A stretch of DNA of 64,000 nucleotides from Methylobacterium sp. Leaf112 (GCF_001423295.1 NZ_LMNG01000034.1:55290-119289); one strand, 5' to 3'; positions 16,929-26,416 are shown, numbered from the stretch's first letter. Program-made: numbers and translations. Notes: a model not told the origin generated them from the sequence alone.

Positions 16929-17225
16929 ATGCGTCTTGCCGCCCTCCTCATCGCCGCGCCGCTCCTCGTCGTCGGGACCAGCGGCGCCACCGCACAATCC
17001 CGGACCTGGAACGCCCTCAGCCAAGCGCCGACCTACCAGGCGCCCGAGCAGGTCATCGAGGGTCCGCGTCGCAACACCCGGCGCGATCCCACCGGCATCC
17101 TGCGCGGGCAGGGCGTCAGCAGCCTCTACGGCGGCATGGGGAACATGGGCGGCGGGTCCGGCCGCAGCGCCAACACCGGCATCGGGCTGGGCGGCATCGG
17201 CGCCTCCCAGGGCGCGCGGAACTGA
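16929..17225 (+). CDS. Small secreted glycine-rich protein
   Basis: A 98-residue protein with signal peptide MRLAALLIAAPLLVVGTSGA (cut after ATA). The mature part is polar and ends glycine-rich (YGGMGNMGGGSGRS ... GIGLGGIGASQGARN). No domain recognised. It is preceded by a comparatively AT-rich 100-base stretch likely to hold its promoter. Periplasmic or surface location inferred. Confidence 0.65.
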   Translation: MRLAALLIAAPLLVVGTSGATAQSRTWNALSQAPTYQAPEQVIEGPRRNTRRDPTGILRGQGVSSLYGGMGNMGGGSGRSANTGIGLGGIGASQGARN

Positions 17226-17358
17226 TCTCGGATCCGCCGCACCGGTTCTGGGACCGGCCGGCGCGATCCGGCACGGTCGCCGGTCCCGCCGGGTGAAAGG
17301 CGCGGCGCCCCGCGCGCTTCGTTGAGCTCGCGGCCTCGGCGGTCTATGCACGGATCCC

Positions 17359-19449
17359 ATGGACCTCCCAGCTTCCCACCTCGAAACTTCCCACCTCCAG
17401 GCGTCCCCCCTGCAGGCTTCCGCGAGCCGATCGGTGGCGCCCCTCGCCTGCAAGCCGCCGCGCCCCGGACGCGCGGCGCCGTTCCTGCCCATGAGCCGGG
17501 CCGAGATGGACAGGCTCGGGTGGGATGCCTGCGACATCGTTCTGGTGACGGGCGACGCCTATGTCGATCATCCGAGCTTCGGCATGGCCATCATCGGCCG
17601 CCTGCTCGAAGCGCAGGGCTTCCGGGTCGGCATCATCGCGCAGCCCGACTGGCAATCGGCGGAGCCGTTCAAGGTGTTGGGCCGGCCGACGCTGTTCTTC
17701 GGCGTCACCGGCGGCAATCTCGATTCGATGGTGAACCGCTACACGGCGGATCGGCGCCTGCGCAGCGACGACGCCTACACGGCGGGCGGGGAAGGCGGCG
17801 CCCGCCCGGACCGCTCGACCATCGTCTACACGCAGCGCTGCCGCGAGGCCTACAAGGACGTGCCGATCATCCTCGGCGGCATCGAGGCGTCGCTCCGCCG
17901 CATCGCCCACTACGATTACTGGTCCGACAAGGTGCGCCGCTCGATCCTGGCGGATGCCAAGGCCGATCTCCTCCTCTACGGCAATGCCGAGCGCGCCGTG
18001 GTCGAGGTGGCGAACCGCATGGCCGCCGGCGCGAAGCCGCACGAGCTCGATTCCGTCCGGGGCGTCGCCCTGTTCCGCCGGGTGCCCGAGCACTACACGG
18101 AGCTGCCCGCCGACGATCTCGACTCGGCCGACGAGGCCGCCATGCGCCGCCCCGGCGAGACCGTGATCCGGCTCCCCGCCTACGACGAGGTCAAGGACTG
18201 CAAGGAGGCCTATGCCCGCGCCTCGCGGGTGCTGCACCGGGAGGCCAATCCCGGCAACGCCCGCCCCCTGGTCCAGCGCCACGGCGACCGCGACCTGTGG
18301 CTGAACCCGCCGCCGATCCCGCTCACCAGCGAGGAGATGGATTCGGTCTACGACCTCCCCTACGCCCGCGCGCCCCATCCCGCCTACGGCGACGCGAAGA
18401 TCCCCGCCTGGGACATGATCAAGTTCTCGGTGACGATCATGCGCGGGTGCTTTGGCGGCTGCACCTTCTGCTCCATCACCGAGCACGAGGGCCGCGTCAT
18501 CCAGAATCGCTCGGAGGGCTCGATCCTGCGCGAGATCGAGCTGATTCGCGACAAGACCCCGGGTTTCACGGGCGTGATCTCGGATGTCGGCGGACCCACG
18601 GCCAACATGTACCGGATGGCCTGCAAGGACCCGAAGATCGAGGCGGCGTGCCGCCTGCCGTCCTGCGTGTTTCCGGACATCTGCCCGAACCTCAACACCT
18701 CGCACGACGACCTGATCCGCCTCTACCGCAAGGTCCGCGAGGTGGAGGGCGTCAAGAAGGTGATGGTCGCCTCCGGCGTGCGCTACGATCTGGCGGTCCG
18801 GAGCCCCGAATACGTCGAGGAACTCGTGACCCACCACGTCGGGGGCCGTCTCAAGATCGCGCCCGAGCACACCGAGCGCGGGCCCCTCGACCTGATGATG
18901 AAGCCGGGCATCGGCACCTACGACCGCTTCAAGGAGATGTTCGACGCCGCCGCCAAGAAGGCCGGCAAGAAATACTACCTGATTCCGTATTTCATCGCGG
19001 CGCATCCCGGCACCACCGACGCGGACATGATGAACCTCGCCGTCTGGCTGAAGAAGAACGATTACCGCGCCGATCAGGTGCAGACGTTCCTGCCCTCGCC
19101 CATGGCGACGGCCACGACCATGTATCACACCGAGATCAATCCCCTGCAGGGTGTGCGGCGCGGTGGCAGCGAGCCCGTCGACGCGATCAAGGGGATGCGG
19201 CAGCGCCGCCTGCACAAGGCGTTCCTGCGCTACCACGACCCCGAGAACTGGCCCCTGCTGCGCGAGGCGCTGCGGGCCATGGGCCGCGCCGATCTCATCG
19301 GGCCGCGGCCGGACCAGCTCATCCCGCTCGCGCAGCCGCCGGGAACGGGTTTGGGCAAGGAGGGCGGCAAGGGGCAAGGCCAGCCGCGACCCGGGCGCCA
19401 CCCGGGCGCGCCGCGTTTCACCACCAAGGGCGTGCCGCTGGGGAAGTGA
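17359..19449 (+). CDS. YgiQ family radical SAM protein
   Basis: A 696-residue UPF0313/YgiQ protein. An N-terminal B12-type Rossmann region (DIVLVTGDAYVDHPSFGMAI) precedes the radical-SAM core with the 4Fe-4S cysteines in MRGCFGGCTFCSITEHEG (CxxxCxxC). A further conserved stretch is RLPSCVFPDICPNLNTSHDD. The C-terminal tail is Gly/Lys/Pro-rich. Substrate unknown. The first 30 residues are repetitive (HLETSHLQASPLQASAS), encoded by short tandem DNA repeats, while conserved sequence starts at APFLPMSRAEMD (residue ~40). The true start could therefore be slightly internal. Confidence 0.92.
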   Translation: MDLPASHLETSHLQASPLQASASRSVAPLACKPPRPGRAAPFLPMSRAEMDRLGWDACDIVLVTGDAYVDHPSFGMAIIGRLLEAQGFRVGIIAQPDWQSAEPFKVLGRPTLFFGVTGGNLDSMVNRYTADRRLRSDDAYTAGGEGGARPDRSTIVYTQRCREAYKDVPIILGGIEASLRRIAHYDYWSDKVRRSILADAKADLLLYGNAERAVVEVANRMAAGAKPHELDSVRGVALFRRVPEHYTELPADDLDSADEAAMRRPGETVIRLPAYDEVKDCKEAYARASRVLHREANPGNARPLVQRHGDRDLWLNPPPIPLTSEEMDSVYDLPYARAPHPAYGDAKIPAWDMIKFSVTIMRGCFGGCTFCSITEHEGRVIQNRSEGSILREIELIRDKTPGFTGVISDVGGPTANMYRMACKDPKIEAACRLPSCVFPDICPNLNTSHDDLIRLYRKVREVEGVKKVMVASGVRYDLAVRSPEYVEELVTHHVGGRLKIAPEHTERGPLDLMMKPGIGTYDRFKEMFDAAAKKAGKKYYLIPYFIAAHPGTTDADMMNLAVWLKKNDYRADQVQTFLPSPMATATTMYHTEINPLQGVRRGGSEPVDAIKGMRQRRLHKAFLRYHDPENWPLLREALRAMGRADLIGPRPDQLIPLAQPPGTGLGKEGGKGQGQPRPGRHPGAPRFTTKGVPLGK

Positions 19450-19571
19450 CGGGCGCGTCCGACCGTCGGCCGTTGCGGGCGTTCCCGGAACGGCAAACCT
19501 GGGAACGGCAAAGCGCGGGCGACCACGGGGCGGTTCTCCGCCCCGGGCCGCCCTTCGATCCGGGCGGCGCG

Positions 19572-20306
19572 TCAGTCCTTCGGCATCGCCGACTGGATCA
19601 GCCGGTCCGACGACAGGTCTTCCTCGTCGTAGCCGAGGAGTTCGGCGAGGCGCCCGCGGGCGCGGCTGACGCGGCTCTTCACCGTGCCGACCTTGCAGCC
19701 CATGATGGCGGCGGCCTCCTCGTAGGAGACGCCTTCGGCACCCACCAGCACCAGGGCCTCGCGCTGATCGGGCGGGAGCTTGCCCAGCGCCGTCTGGAGG
19801 TCCTCCACGTCGAGGCGGTCGCCCTGGTGCGGGGCGGTGGCCAGCCGCGCGGCGTAGGAGCCGTCCTGGTCCTCGACCTCACGGACGCGCTTGCGGTGGT
19901 CCGAGTAGAAGATGTTGCGCAGGATGGTGAACAGCCACGCGTTGAGGTTCGTGCCCGGCTGGAACCGGGCGCGGTGCTGCCAGCCCTTGAGCAGGGTGTC
20001 CTGCACGAGGTCGTCGGAGCGGGCCGGGTTGCTCGTCAGCGACAGGGCGAAGGCGCGCAACGACGGCACGGCGGCGAGCAATCCGTTGCGGAACTCGGGC
20101 TCGATGGCCTCGCCGCGCGCCTTGAGGGCGGCTTCGAGCTTCTCGATGAGTTCGGCGAAGCGGGTCGGCTGCTCGTCCGTGGGAAGGCGGTCGTAGACCG
20201 TGCGCAGGTGCTCGCCGAGATGCGTCCGGATGTTGGACGACAGGTTCGGGCGGGCATCCTCGGCGGTGTCGAGGTCGGCGGCAGTGTCGATCGCGTCGCG
20301 GGTCAT
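19572..20306 (-). CDS. EcfG-type general-stress sigma factor with N-terminal NepR-like segment
   Basis: A 244-residue protein, against roughly 180 for ordinary EcfG (ECF15). Residues 68-244 are the sigma factor: region 2 around PSLRAFALSLTSNPARSDDL / VQDTLLKGW and LNAWLFTILRNIFYSDHRKR, and region 4 (ALGKLPPDQREALVLVGAEG ... GTVKSRVSRARGRLAELL). Residues 25-65 (NIRTHLGEHLRTVYDRLPTD, then RFAELIEKLEAAL) match the helical pattern of NepR, the anti-sigma factor that normally sequesters EcfG. The ATG at 20306 is the first plausible start; the NepR-like segment is in frame and uninterrupted. EcfG drives promoters of the form GGAAC-N16/17-CGTT, one of which lies at 52986. Confidence 0.85.
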   Translation of the reverse strand: MTRDAIDTAADLDTAEDARPNLSSNIRTHLGEHLRTVYDRLPTDEQPTRFAELIEKLEAALKARGEAIEPEFRNGLLAAVPSLRAFALSLTSNPARSDDLVQDTLLKGWQHRARFQPGTNLNAWLFTILRNIFYSDHRKRVREVEDQDGSYAARLATAPHQGDRLDVEDLQTALGKLPPDQREALVLVGAEGVSYEEAAAIMGCKVGTVKSRVSRARGRLAELLGYDEEDLSSDRLIQSAMPKD

Positions 20307-20540
20307 GGCTCGTCGTATTCTGGTCGATCGCGGGGGAGAGCGTCCGGCGCGTGGAAGACAACACGCGCGACGCCCGTCGTGTGGACGCGTTGTAGCGCAT
20401 CCCGCCCGGCCACGCATCCCGGCCCGCAACCGTCAGGGTTGCGCCATCGTCCACATCAACAGCCCCGCGGTCCGATGCCTTGCGCGGGCAGCGTGGGTTT
20501 CCTCTCCGTCCAGGCAGGGCGATCGCATTCGACCATCTGC

Positions 20541-20678
20541 GTCATTCCGGGGCGCCGCAGGCGAACCCGGAATCCAGATTCGCGCCGGAGGCGTGCAATC
20601 CAGAGCCGCCGGCAGAGCAAGACTTGGCCAAACCCGTGTCTCCGGGGTCCGGGTTCCGCTCCGCGGCCCCGGGATGAC
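20541..20678. repeat. 138-bp inverted-repeat intergenic element
   Basis: Ends are near-perfect inverted copies: GTCATTCCGGGGCGCCGCAG at the left and, reverse-complemented, GTCATCCCGGGGCCGCGGAG at the right. In each arm a GAACCCGGA core follows about 22 bases in. The element fills a 550-base gap between the sigma-factor gene and the amidotransferase gene that otherwise shows no gene. It looks like the dispersed palindromic elements of alphaproteobacteria. Confidence 0.75.
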
Positions 20679-20860
20679 AAAGCGGGGCGGGACTTCAAAC
20701 GGTCCCAAACGGCATATGCAATCGCCCTGACCGAAGGGAGCAATCGCCCCGCCCGAAAGGAGAGGGAGCGCGGCGGGCCCTACGCACCGCGCTCGAACAC
20801 CTCTTCGGCGCGCCATCCGCCGTTGGGACCGGCCAAGGGCTGGTCCTGTAAAAGAGTCGC

Positions 20861-21676
20861 TCAGCAGCCGCAGGGGGAGGGCACCTGTGCCGAGGCCCGG
20901 CCGTCGGGCTTGAGGATGCGGACGGCGCCGTCGCGGAGCGAGAGCACGTGGCCGCGCTCGACGTCGGTCCAGCACTCGTCGCGGGTCAGCGCCTTGGTGG
21001 CGATCACCGTCACCACGTCGTCCGTGCCGGTCTCTTGCGCGAAATCGACGCGCCAATCCTCGTCCACCAGGGTGGCGGTGCCGAAGGGGGCGCAGCGGGT
21101 GAGGTAGCACAGGCGCTTGCCGCAATGGGCGTAGAGGGTGCGGCTGTCCGAGAGTAGCATGTTGAACACGCCCAATCCGTGGAGTTCGGCGCACAGATCC
21201 GCCACGGCCCGGTCGAGGCGGGCCGGGCTCGGCAGGTCGGGCCAGCGCTGCTGCAGCTGGTCGAGCATCCAGCAGAAGGCGTGCTCGCTGTCCGTGGAGC
21301 CCACGGGCTTGAACCACGTCAGCGGCCACTTCTTCACACCCTTCAACTGGCCGTTATGCGCGAAGGTCCAGCGCCGGCCCCACAATTCCCGGCTGAACGG
21401 GTGGGTGTTCTCGAGGTTGACCCGGCCGCGATTGGCCTTGCGCACGTGGGCGATGACGATGCGGCTCTTGATCGGGGTTCGGCGCAGGAGCCGGGCCAGC
21501 TCCGATTGCGCGCTCGGCTCCGGCTCGTGGAAGGCGCGCGTGCCCCGTCCCTCGTAGAACGAGATGCCCCAGCCGTCGGCATGCGGGCCGGTCTCGCCGC
21601 CGCGCCGCGCCAGGGCGGCGAAGGAGAACCGGATGTCGGTGGGCACGTTCGCGCTCATGCCGAGCAGTTCGCACAT
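20861..21676 (-). CDS. Class II glutamine amidotransferase (YafJ/EgtC-like)
   Basis: A 271-residue Ntn-hydrolase. The catalytic Cys2 directly follows the initiator Met (MCELLGMSANVPTD). Downstream motifs are HADGWGISFYEG, IVIAHVRKANRGRV and FAHNGQLKG, typical of the glutaminase domain. There is no synthetase domain, so it is a stand-alone glutaminase of the YafJ or EgtC type. EgtC acts in ergothioneine synthesis, but no egt genes are nearby, so the substrate is open. The C-terminus (VPSPCGC) is cysteine-containing and unusual. Confidence 0.9.
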   Translation of the reverse strand: MCELLGMSANVPTDIRFSFAALARRGGETGPHADGWGISFYEGRGTRAFHEPEPSAQSELARLLRRTPIKSRIVIAHVRKANRGRVNLENTHPFSRELWGRRWTFAHNGQLKGVKKWPLTWFKPVGSTDSEHAFCWMLDQLQQRWPDLPSPARLDRAVADLCAELHGLGVFNMLLSDSRTLYAHCGKRLCYLTRCAPFGTATLVDEDWRVDFAQETGTDDVVTVIATKALTRDECWTDVERGHVLSLRDGAVRILKPDGRASAQVPSPCGC

Positions 21677-21958
21677 GGGATTTCGGGGAGTTCCGGTCGG
21701 GACGGGCGGCGGGGCGGAGCGGGCGGACGCAGGCAGGCGGAAACGGACGGCCGGCGGAACCGGTTGCGCGGTCTAACCTATATTGGTCCGCCCGTGGCCC
21801 GGGGAAGCCGGATTTCGCATTTGGGGGCAGGCCATCCTCAGGCCGACCGGCTTTCGGTGCGGCTCCCGCATGGGAATCGGCATTCTTGGCCCGCTCCCCC
21901 GAAGCTGGCAGAACCGTCCTGCCCCGAGCCGCGTCCGGCTCCGCGATGAGGAAACCGC

Positions 21959-22708
21959 ATGACGGTGTCGAGCGACGACGAGCTGGAGGCGCTGAAGCGG
22001 ATCGGCCGCATCGTCGCCAACACCCTGGAGGCCATGGGCCGGGCCATCGAGCCCGGCATGACCACGGCCGAACTCGACGGGATCGGGCGGGCGTTCCTCG
22101 CCGGCGCGGGCGCGCGGCCGGCGCCCGAGCTCGCCTACGGCTTTCCCGGGGCGACCTGCATCAGCATCAACGAGGAGATCGCCCACGGCATCCCGGGGGC
22201 GCGCCGGATCGCGCCGGGGGATCTCGTCAACATCGACGTCTCGGCGGAGAAGGACGGCACCTTCTCCGACACCGGCGCGTCGTTCGCCGTGCCGCCGGTG
22301 ACCCGCGCCGTCGAACGCCTGTGCCGGGACGGGCGCCGGGCGCTGTGGGCCGGCCTGCGCCAGGTCGGCACGGGCAAGCCGCTTTCGGGCATCGGGCAGG
22401 CGGTCGGCGCCTTCGCGAAGAAGAACGGCTACACCCTGGTGCGCAACCTCGCGAGCCACGGCGTCGGCCTGTCTCTGCACGAGGAGCCGAAGGAGATCGC
22501 CACCTGGCCCGACGCCTCCGAGCGCCGGATCATGGGCGAGGGGCTGGTGTTCACCGTCGAGCCGTTCCTGTCCCTGGGCGCCGATTTCGCGGAGGACGGC
22601 GACGACCCCTGGACCCTCTACAGCCGCCCCCGCGCCCTCACGGTGCAGTACGAACACACCGTCGTCGCCACCCGCAACGGGCCGGTGGTGCTGACCGTGC
22701 CGGGTTAG
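21959..22708 (+). CDS. map: Methionine aminopeptidase, type I
   Basis: A 249-residue metalloenzyme that removes N-terminal Met. The five metal ligands can be placed: Asp in NIDVSAEKDG, Asp in FSDTGASF, His in ASHGVGLSLHEEP, Glu in FTVEPFLS, and Glu in VQYEHTVV. No zinc-finger extension is present. This is probably a second, divergent MetAP copy, since the usual essential one sits by ribosomal genes; no such genes are here. It stands alone between divergent neighbours. Confidence 0.92.
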   Translation: MTVSSDDELEALKRIGRIVANTLEAMGRAIEPGMTTAELDGIGRAFLAGAGARPAPELAYGFPGATCISINEEIAHGIPGARRIAPGDLVNIDVSAEKDGTFSDTGASFAVPPVTRAVERLCRDGRRALWAGLRQVGTGKPLSGIGQAVGAFAKKNGYTLVRNLASHGVGLSLHEEPKEIATWPDASERRIMGEGLVFTVEPFLSLGADFAEDGDDPWTLYSRPRALTVQYEHTVVATRNGPVVLTVPG

Positions 22709-22738
22709 GGGGCGCTCAGGTCGGCGGAGTCCCGCCCG

Positions 22739-23587
22739 TCACGCCTCCCGCAGCAGGGTCCGGACGGCGGCGTCGAGGGCGCGGGCCGCGGCGGCGGCCG
22801 TCGGGGAGCCGGTGCGGGCCAGCATCACGATCTCGGAGGGCGGCAGGTCGGGAAGGCCGAGGCGCGGTCCGACGTCGCCCATGCGTCCCGAGGCGACGGC
22901 CCCCATGGGGGCGACGCCGAGCCCCGCGCGCACGGCGGCCAGGAGCGCGCTGCAGCTGCCCCCGATGAAGGCCTCCCGCCACGGGCGGTTGGCCGCGTCG
23001 AGACGCCGGACGGCGACGGCCCTCACCCCGCAGGCCGGCCCGAGGGTGACCAGGGGGACGGCGCGGTCCGGCGCGAGGGCGTCGTCGTCCCCGCATCGCC
23101 AGCCCAGGGGGTCCAGCCCGAGCACCTCCCCCTCCGCGCCGCCCGCCTCCCGCCGGACGATCACCGCATCGAGGTCGCCGTCGTCGAACGCCGCGCGGAC
23201 CTGCAGGGAGGTCCCGCTGCGCAGCTCGAGGGCGCTGCGCGACGGGAGGGCGGCACGGACGTGGCGGATCACGTGTTCCAGGCCGGTTCCGAGGGCGTGG
23301 TCGCTCGCCCCGATGGCGAACCGCATGGTCGGCGCGTCGTCGAAGCACGCGGCGCTGTCGTGGGCCGCCATCAGCGCCCGTGCCTTGGCCAGGAAGGCCA
23401 CGCCGTCCTCCGTCGGCCGAACGAAGCGGGGCGTGCGGTCGAGCAGCTTGCGGCCGAGGGCCGCCTCGAGCGCCTTGAGGCGCGTGCTGACCACCGGCTG
23501 CACCGTCCCGGCCACTTCCGCCGCCCGGGTCAGGTTGCCGAACTCCACCGCGAGGATGAACAGGCGGACGGAAACGAGGTCGAGCAT
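22739..23587 (-). CDS. LysR family transcriptional regulator
   Basis: A 282-residue LTTR. The N-terminal HTH is in VRLFILAVEFGNLTRAAEVA / GTVQPVVSTRLKALEAALGR, followed by the effector domain from about residue 90. It is divergent to the tautomerase gene with 101 bases between starts, so it probably regulates that gene. Effector unknown. Confidence 0.9.
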   Translation of the reverse strand: MLDLVSVRLFILAVEFGNLTRAAEVAGTVQPVVSTRLKALEAALGRKLLDRTPRFVRPTEDGVAFLAKARALMAAHDSAACFDDAPTMRFAIGASDHALGTGLEHVIRHVRAALPSRSALELRSGTSLQVRAAFDDGDLDAVIVRREAGGAEGEVLGLDPLGWRCGDDDALAPDRAVPLVTLGPACGVRAVAVRRLDAANRPWREAFIGGSCSALLAAVRAGLGVAPMGAVASGRMGDVGPRLGLPDLPPSEIVMLARTGSPTAAAAARALDAAVRTLLREA

Positions 23588-23688
23588 GATATCGAACCGC
23601 TATGATGAAGCGTGCGCATCATAGCGTTCTGCGCCGACGCGAACAGGGCCAAAGTCTCCTCCGCACCCCGAAGCCCAAGGAGGCTCCC

Positions 23689-24093
23689 ATGCCCATGATC
23701 ACCGTCCGCTACGTCACCGCATCGCCGCGCGAGAACCTGAGGTCCGAGATCGCCCGGCTGGCGACCCGCCTCGGCGCCGAGCGGCTCGGCAAGGACCCGG
23801 ACGTCACCGCCGTGCTGGTGGAGGAGGCCGATCCGCAGGGGTGGTTCATCGCCGGACGGCGCCCGACGGAGGCGGGGCTGTCGGCGTTCTGGCTCGACAT
23901 CAAGATCACGGCCGGGACCAACACGAAGGCCGAGACCACCGCCTTCGTCCAGGCGGCCTTCGCCGGCATGGAGAGGTTGATCGGCCCGTTGCACGCGGAA
24001 TGCTACGCGTTCGTGCATGCGGTCGACGGCGACGCCTACGGCTACGGCGGCCGCACCCAGAATGCCCGCTGGGCTGCCGCCCACCCGGGATAG
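23689..24093 (+). CDS. Tautomerase superfamily protein
   Basis: A 134-residue protein beginning MPMITVRYVTASPRENLRSE. After Met removal the N-terminal Pro1 is the family catalytic base. The long form, with two beta-alpha-beta units in one chain, resembles cis-CaaD/4-oxalocrotonate-type tautomerases. A perfect AGGAGG site lies 7 bases upstream and fixes this start over the upstream in-frame ATG. Likely under control of the divergent LysR gene. Substrate unknown. Confidence 0.85.
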   Translation: MPMITVRYVTASPRENLRSEIARLATRLGAERLGKDPDVTAVLVEEADPQGWFIAGRRPTEAGLSAFWLDIKITAGTNTKAETTAFVQAAFAGMERLIGPLHAECYAFVHAVDGDAYGYGGRTQNARWAAAHPG

Positions 24094-24102
24094 CGCCCCG
24101 TC

Positions 24103-26259
24103 TCACATCCGCGCCGTGATGGTCGCCAGCACCGTCAGGGGGGAGCCCGGCTGGTTGTTGAACTGGTTGAACGGCTGCTCGATGTAGCGCGCGTCCGTGA
24201 GGTTGCGGGCGTTGATGGCGAAGCGGTAGCGCTCGTAATCGTAGAACAAAGCCGCGTCGAGGCGCGTATAGGCGCCGACCTTGTAGCTGTTGTTGAGGTC
24301 GCCGAACCTCGCGCCCACATGGGTCGCGCCGAAGCCGACGCCGAGGCCGCGCCATGGGCCGTCGGGGATCTGATAGGTCGACCACAGGCTGGCGCTGAAC
24401 TCGGGCACGCCGACGAGGCGGTTGCCCACCGCGAAGGTGGTGTCCCGGGCGATTTTGGCGTCGAGGTAGCCCAGGCCGCCGATGATCTTCCAGCCCGGCA
24501 GGATCTCGCCGGCGATGTCGAATTCCACGCCCTCCGAGCGCTGGGCGCCGGTGATCACCGAGAAGCCGGTGTTGACCGGATCGGCGGCGGACACGTTCTG
24601 GCGCTCGATGCGGAAGGCGGCGGCACTGATCGTGAGGAGGGACGGAACGAGGTCGTAGCGGGCGCCGACCTCGTATTGCACGCCCGTTTCGGGCGGCGGA
24701 TTGGTGGCGCCGAGCACGTTGTCGGTCTGCGGTTTGAACGAGTTCGTGTAGCTCGCGTACAGGGTGAGCGGCTCGACGGGGCGGTAGACGAGGCCGACGC
24801 GCGGCGAGAATCCGAACAGCTCCTGCTCGGGCGGCACCGTGCGCGAGGTCGGCGTGCGGCTGAAGAAGAACTGGCTGCCGAAATCCATGCGCGTGCCCAG
24901 CAGCAGCTGCAGGCCGGCGCCGAGGTCGATCTGGTCCTGCAGGTAGACCCCGTAGAGGTCGTTGCGCTGCTTCAGGTCGCTCTGGAACGTGAATGCCCCG
25001 TAGGCGATGCGCGGCACCGGGTTGAGGAAGCTCGTGGTCGTCGTGGCGGCGGTCTGCTGCGAGATCGGCCGGCGGTAGCCGTTGGTGTATTCGAAGCCGG
25101 CCAGGAAGGTGTGGCGCAGGCCGAGGATGTCGAACTTCGCCACGACCTCGGACTGGGTGTCGATGGACGCGAAGTCCGAATTGACGAGGGAGCCCCGCCG
25201 CGTGACCAGGGTGCCGGCGGGGTTCACCGCCGTGGCGCGGGCCGCGAACACGTCGAAGGAGCCCGACTGGACGTTGACGATCTGGCGCAGGGTCACGTCC
25301 GGAGTGAGGTCGTGCTCCAGGCGCAGGGTCGCGAAGTTCGAAGCCCCGGCGTAGCGGGAATTCGTGGTGCCGTAGAAGCGGGCGATGTCGTCCAGCGGCA
25401 CTCGGCCGTTGCGGGCGATCAAGCCCTCGTCGTACTGCGTATCCTGCCGGGTGATCTCGGCCAGGAACTCGACGCGGGTGTCGGCGGTGGGCGTCCAGGT
25501 GAAGGCCGGGGCGACGAAGAAGCGCGAATTGCTCCGGTCGTCGCCGTAGTTGCGGAAGGTCGGGTCGTCCTGCGCGGCGAAGCTGACCCGGCCGGCGAAG
25601 CCCTCCGTCCCGGGCAGCGCCCCCGAGACCGAGCCCTGGAGCCGCGCAAAGCCGTAGCTGCCGCCCTGCACGGTGAGGTCGCCGGACGGCGCCAGGGTGG
25701 GGCGACGCGTGACGATGTTGACGAGGCCGCCGGGGTCGCCGCGCCCGTAGAGGACGGAGGCCGGGCCTTTCAGCACCTCGATGCGCTCGACGTCGGCGAG
25801 GTCGCGCTGGGTCGAGAGGAAGTTGTTGGCCTGGTTCAACAGCACGCCGTCAACGGCGTAGGTCTGGGTGCGGAAGCCGCGGATGAGGAAGGTGTCCGAG
25901 CGGCCCTGGAGGGTGCCGCCGGGCTGCACGTTGCTGACGTTGGCGAGCGCATCCGACAGCCGGACGTCCTGGCGGTCCTCCAGGACCTCGCGCGGCACCA
26001 CCTGCACGGATTGGGGCGTGTCGCGTAAGGGGGTGTCGGTCCGGGTCGCCGTGGCCGACCGGGTGGCGCGGTAGCCCACCACCGGGCCGGTGGCGCGCTC
26101 GCCCGTGCCGAGCCCGGAGCCGGCCACCGACAGCTCCGACAGAGCCACCTCCTCCGGCACACCGGCGGGCTGCGCGACGGCGCCGGCCACGCAGAGCGGC
26201 GTCAGGCCGCCGAGAACGGTCGCGACCCGCAGCCATCCATCCCCGTAGACCTTCGGCAT
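24103..26259 (-). CDS. TonB-dependent siderophore receptor
   Basis: A 718-residue outer-membrane receptor of the TIGR01783 type. A signal peptide (MPKVYGDGWLRVATVLGGLT ... VAQPAG) is followed by the plug (DTPQSVQVVPREVLEDRQDV, FLIRGFRTQTYAVDGVLLNQ, VERIEVLKGPASVLYGRGDP, GGLVNIVTRRPT) and a 22-strand barrel. It lacks the N-terminal STN signalling domain found in the receptor at 42.4 kb, so it probably does not signal to a FecR. It ends 10 bases from the tautomerase stop (convergent). An AT-rich region with a small dyad lies upstream. Confidence 0.93.
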   Translation of the reverse strand: MPKVYGDGWLRVATVLGGLTPLCVAGAVAQPAGVPEEVALSELSVAGSGLGTGERATGPVVGYRATRSATATRTDTPLRDTPQSVQVVPREVLEDRQDVRLSDALANVSNVQPGGTLQGRSDTFLIRGFRTQTYAVDGVLLNQANNFLSTQRDLADVERIEVLKGPASVLYGRGDPGGLVNIVTRRPTLAPSGDLTVQGGSYGFARLQGSVSGALPGTEGFAGRVSFAAQDDPTFRNYGDDRSNSRFFVAPAFTWTPTADTRVEFLAEITRQDTQYDEGLIARNGRVPLDDIARFYGTTNSRYAGASNFATLRLEHDLTPDVTLRQIVNVQSGSFDVFAARATAVNPAGTLVTRRGSLVNSDFASIDTQSEVVAKFDILGLRHTFLAGFEYTNGYRRPISQQTAATTTTSFLNPVPRIAYGAFTFQSDLKQRNDLYGVYLQDQIDLGAGLQLLLGTRMDFGSQFFFSRTPTSRTVPPEQELFGFSPRVGLVYRPVEPLTLYASYTNSFKPQTDNVLGATNPPPETGVQYEVGARYDLVPSLLTISAAAFRIERQNVSAADPVNTGFSVITGAQRSEGVEFDIAGEILPGWKIIGGLGYLDAKIARDTTFAVGNRLVGVPEFSASLWSTYQIPDGPWRGLGVGFGATHVGARFGDLNNSYKVGAYTRLDAALFYDYERYRFAINARNLTDARYIEQPFNQFNNQPGSPLTVLATITARM

Positions 26260-26397
26260 CGCGTCCCCCTCCGACCTGCGGCGGACGCCCCGGCGCTCCG
26301 TCAACGCCGCCGTTGAGCACCCGCACCGGGGAGGCCGCAAGCGGGTGAGGCACAAAAGGTTCCGGACTTTAATCTGTGATGGTCGAGATGTGACAAT

Positions 26398-26416
26398 AAT
26401 TCAACAAACAAGAATT
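26398..26416. promoter_or_regulatory. Dyad in AT-rich promoter region between TonB receptor and ABC-like gene
   Basis: AATTC and GAATT arms separated by nine bases lie in a 150-base AT-rich stretch (26345-26490), 139 bases upstream of the receptor start. The symmetry and position suggest a metal-responsive operator, but the match to a Fur or Irr site is not good. The remaining ~260 bases up to 26752 are GC-rich and show no gene. Confidence 0.3.

Noticed and set aside
17322..21107. A 1261-codon open frame on the plus strand
   Set aside because: It overlaps YgiQ in another frame and runs antisense through the sigma-factor gene. Its product is Arg/Pro-rich without motifs.
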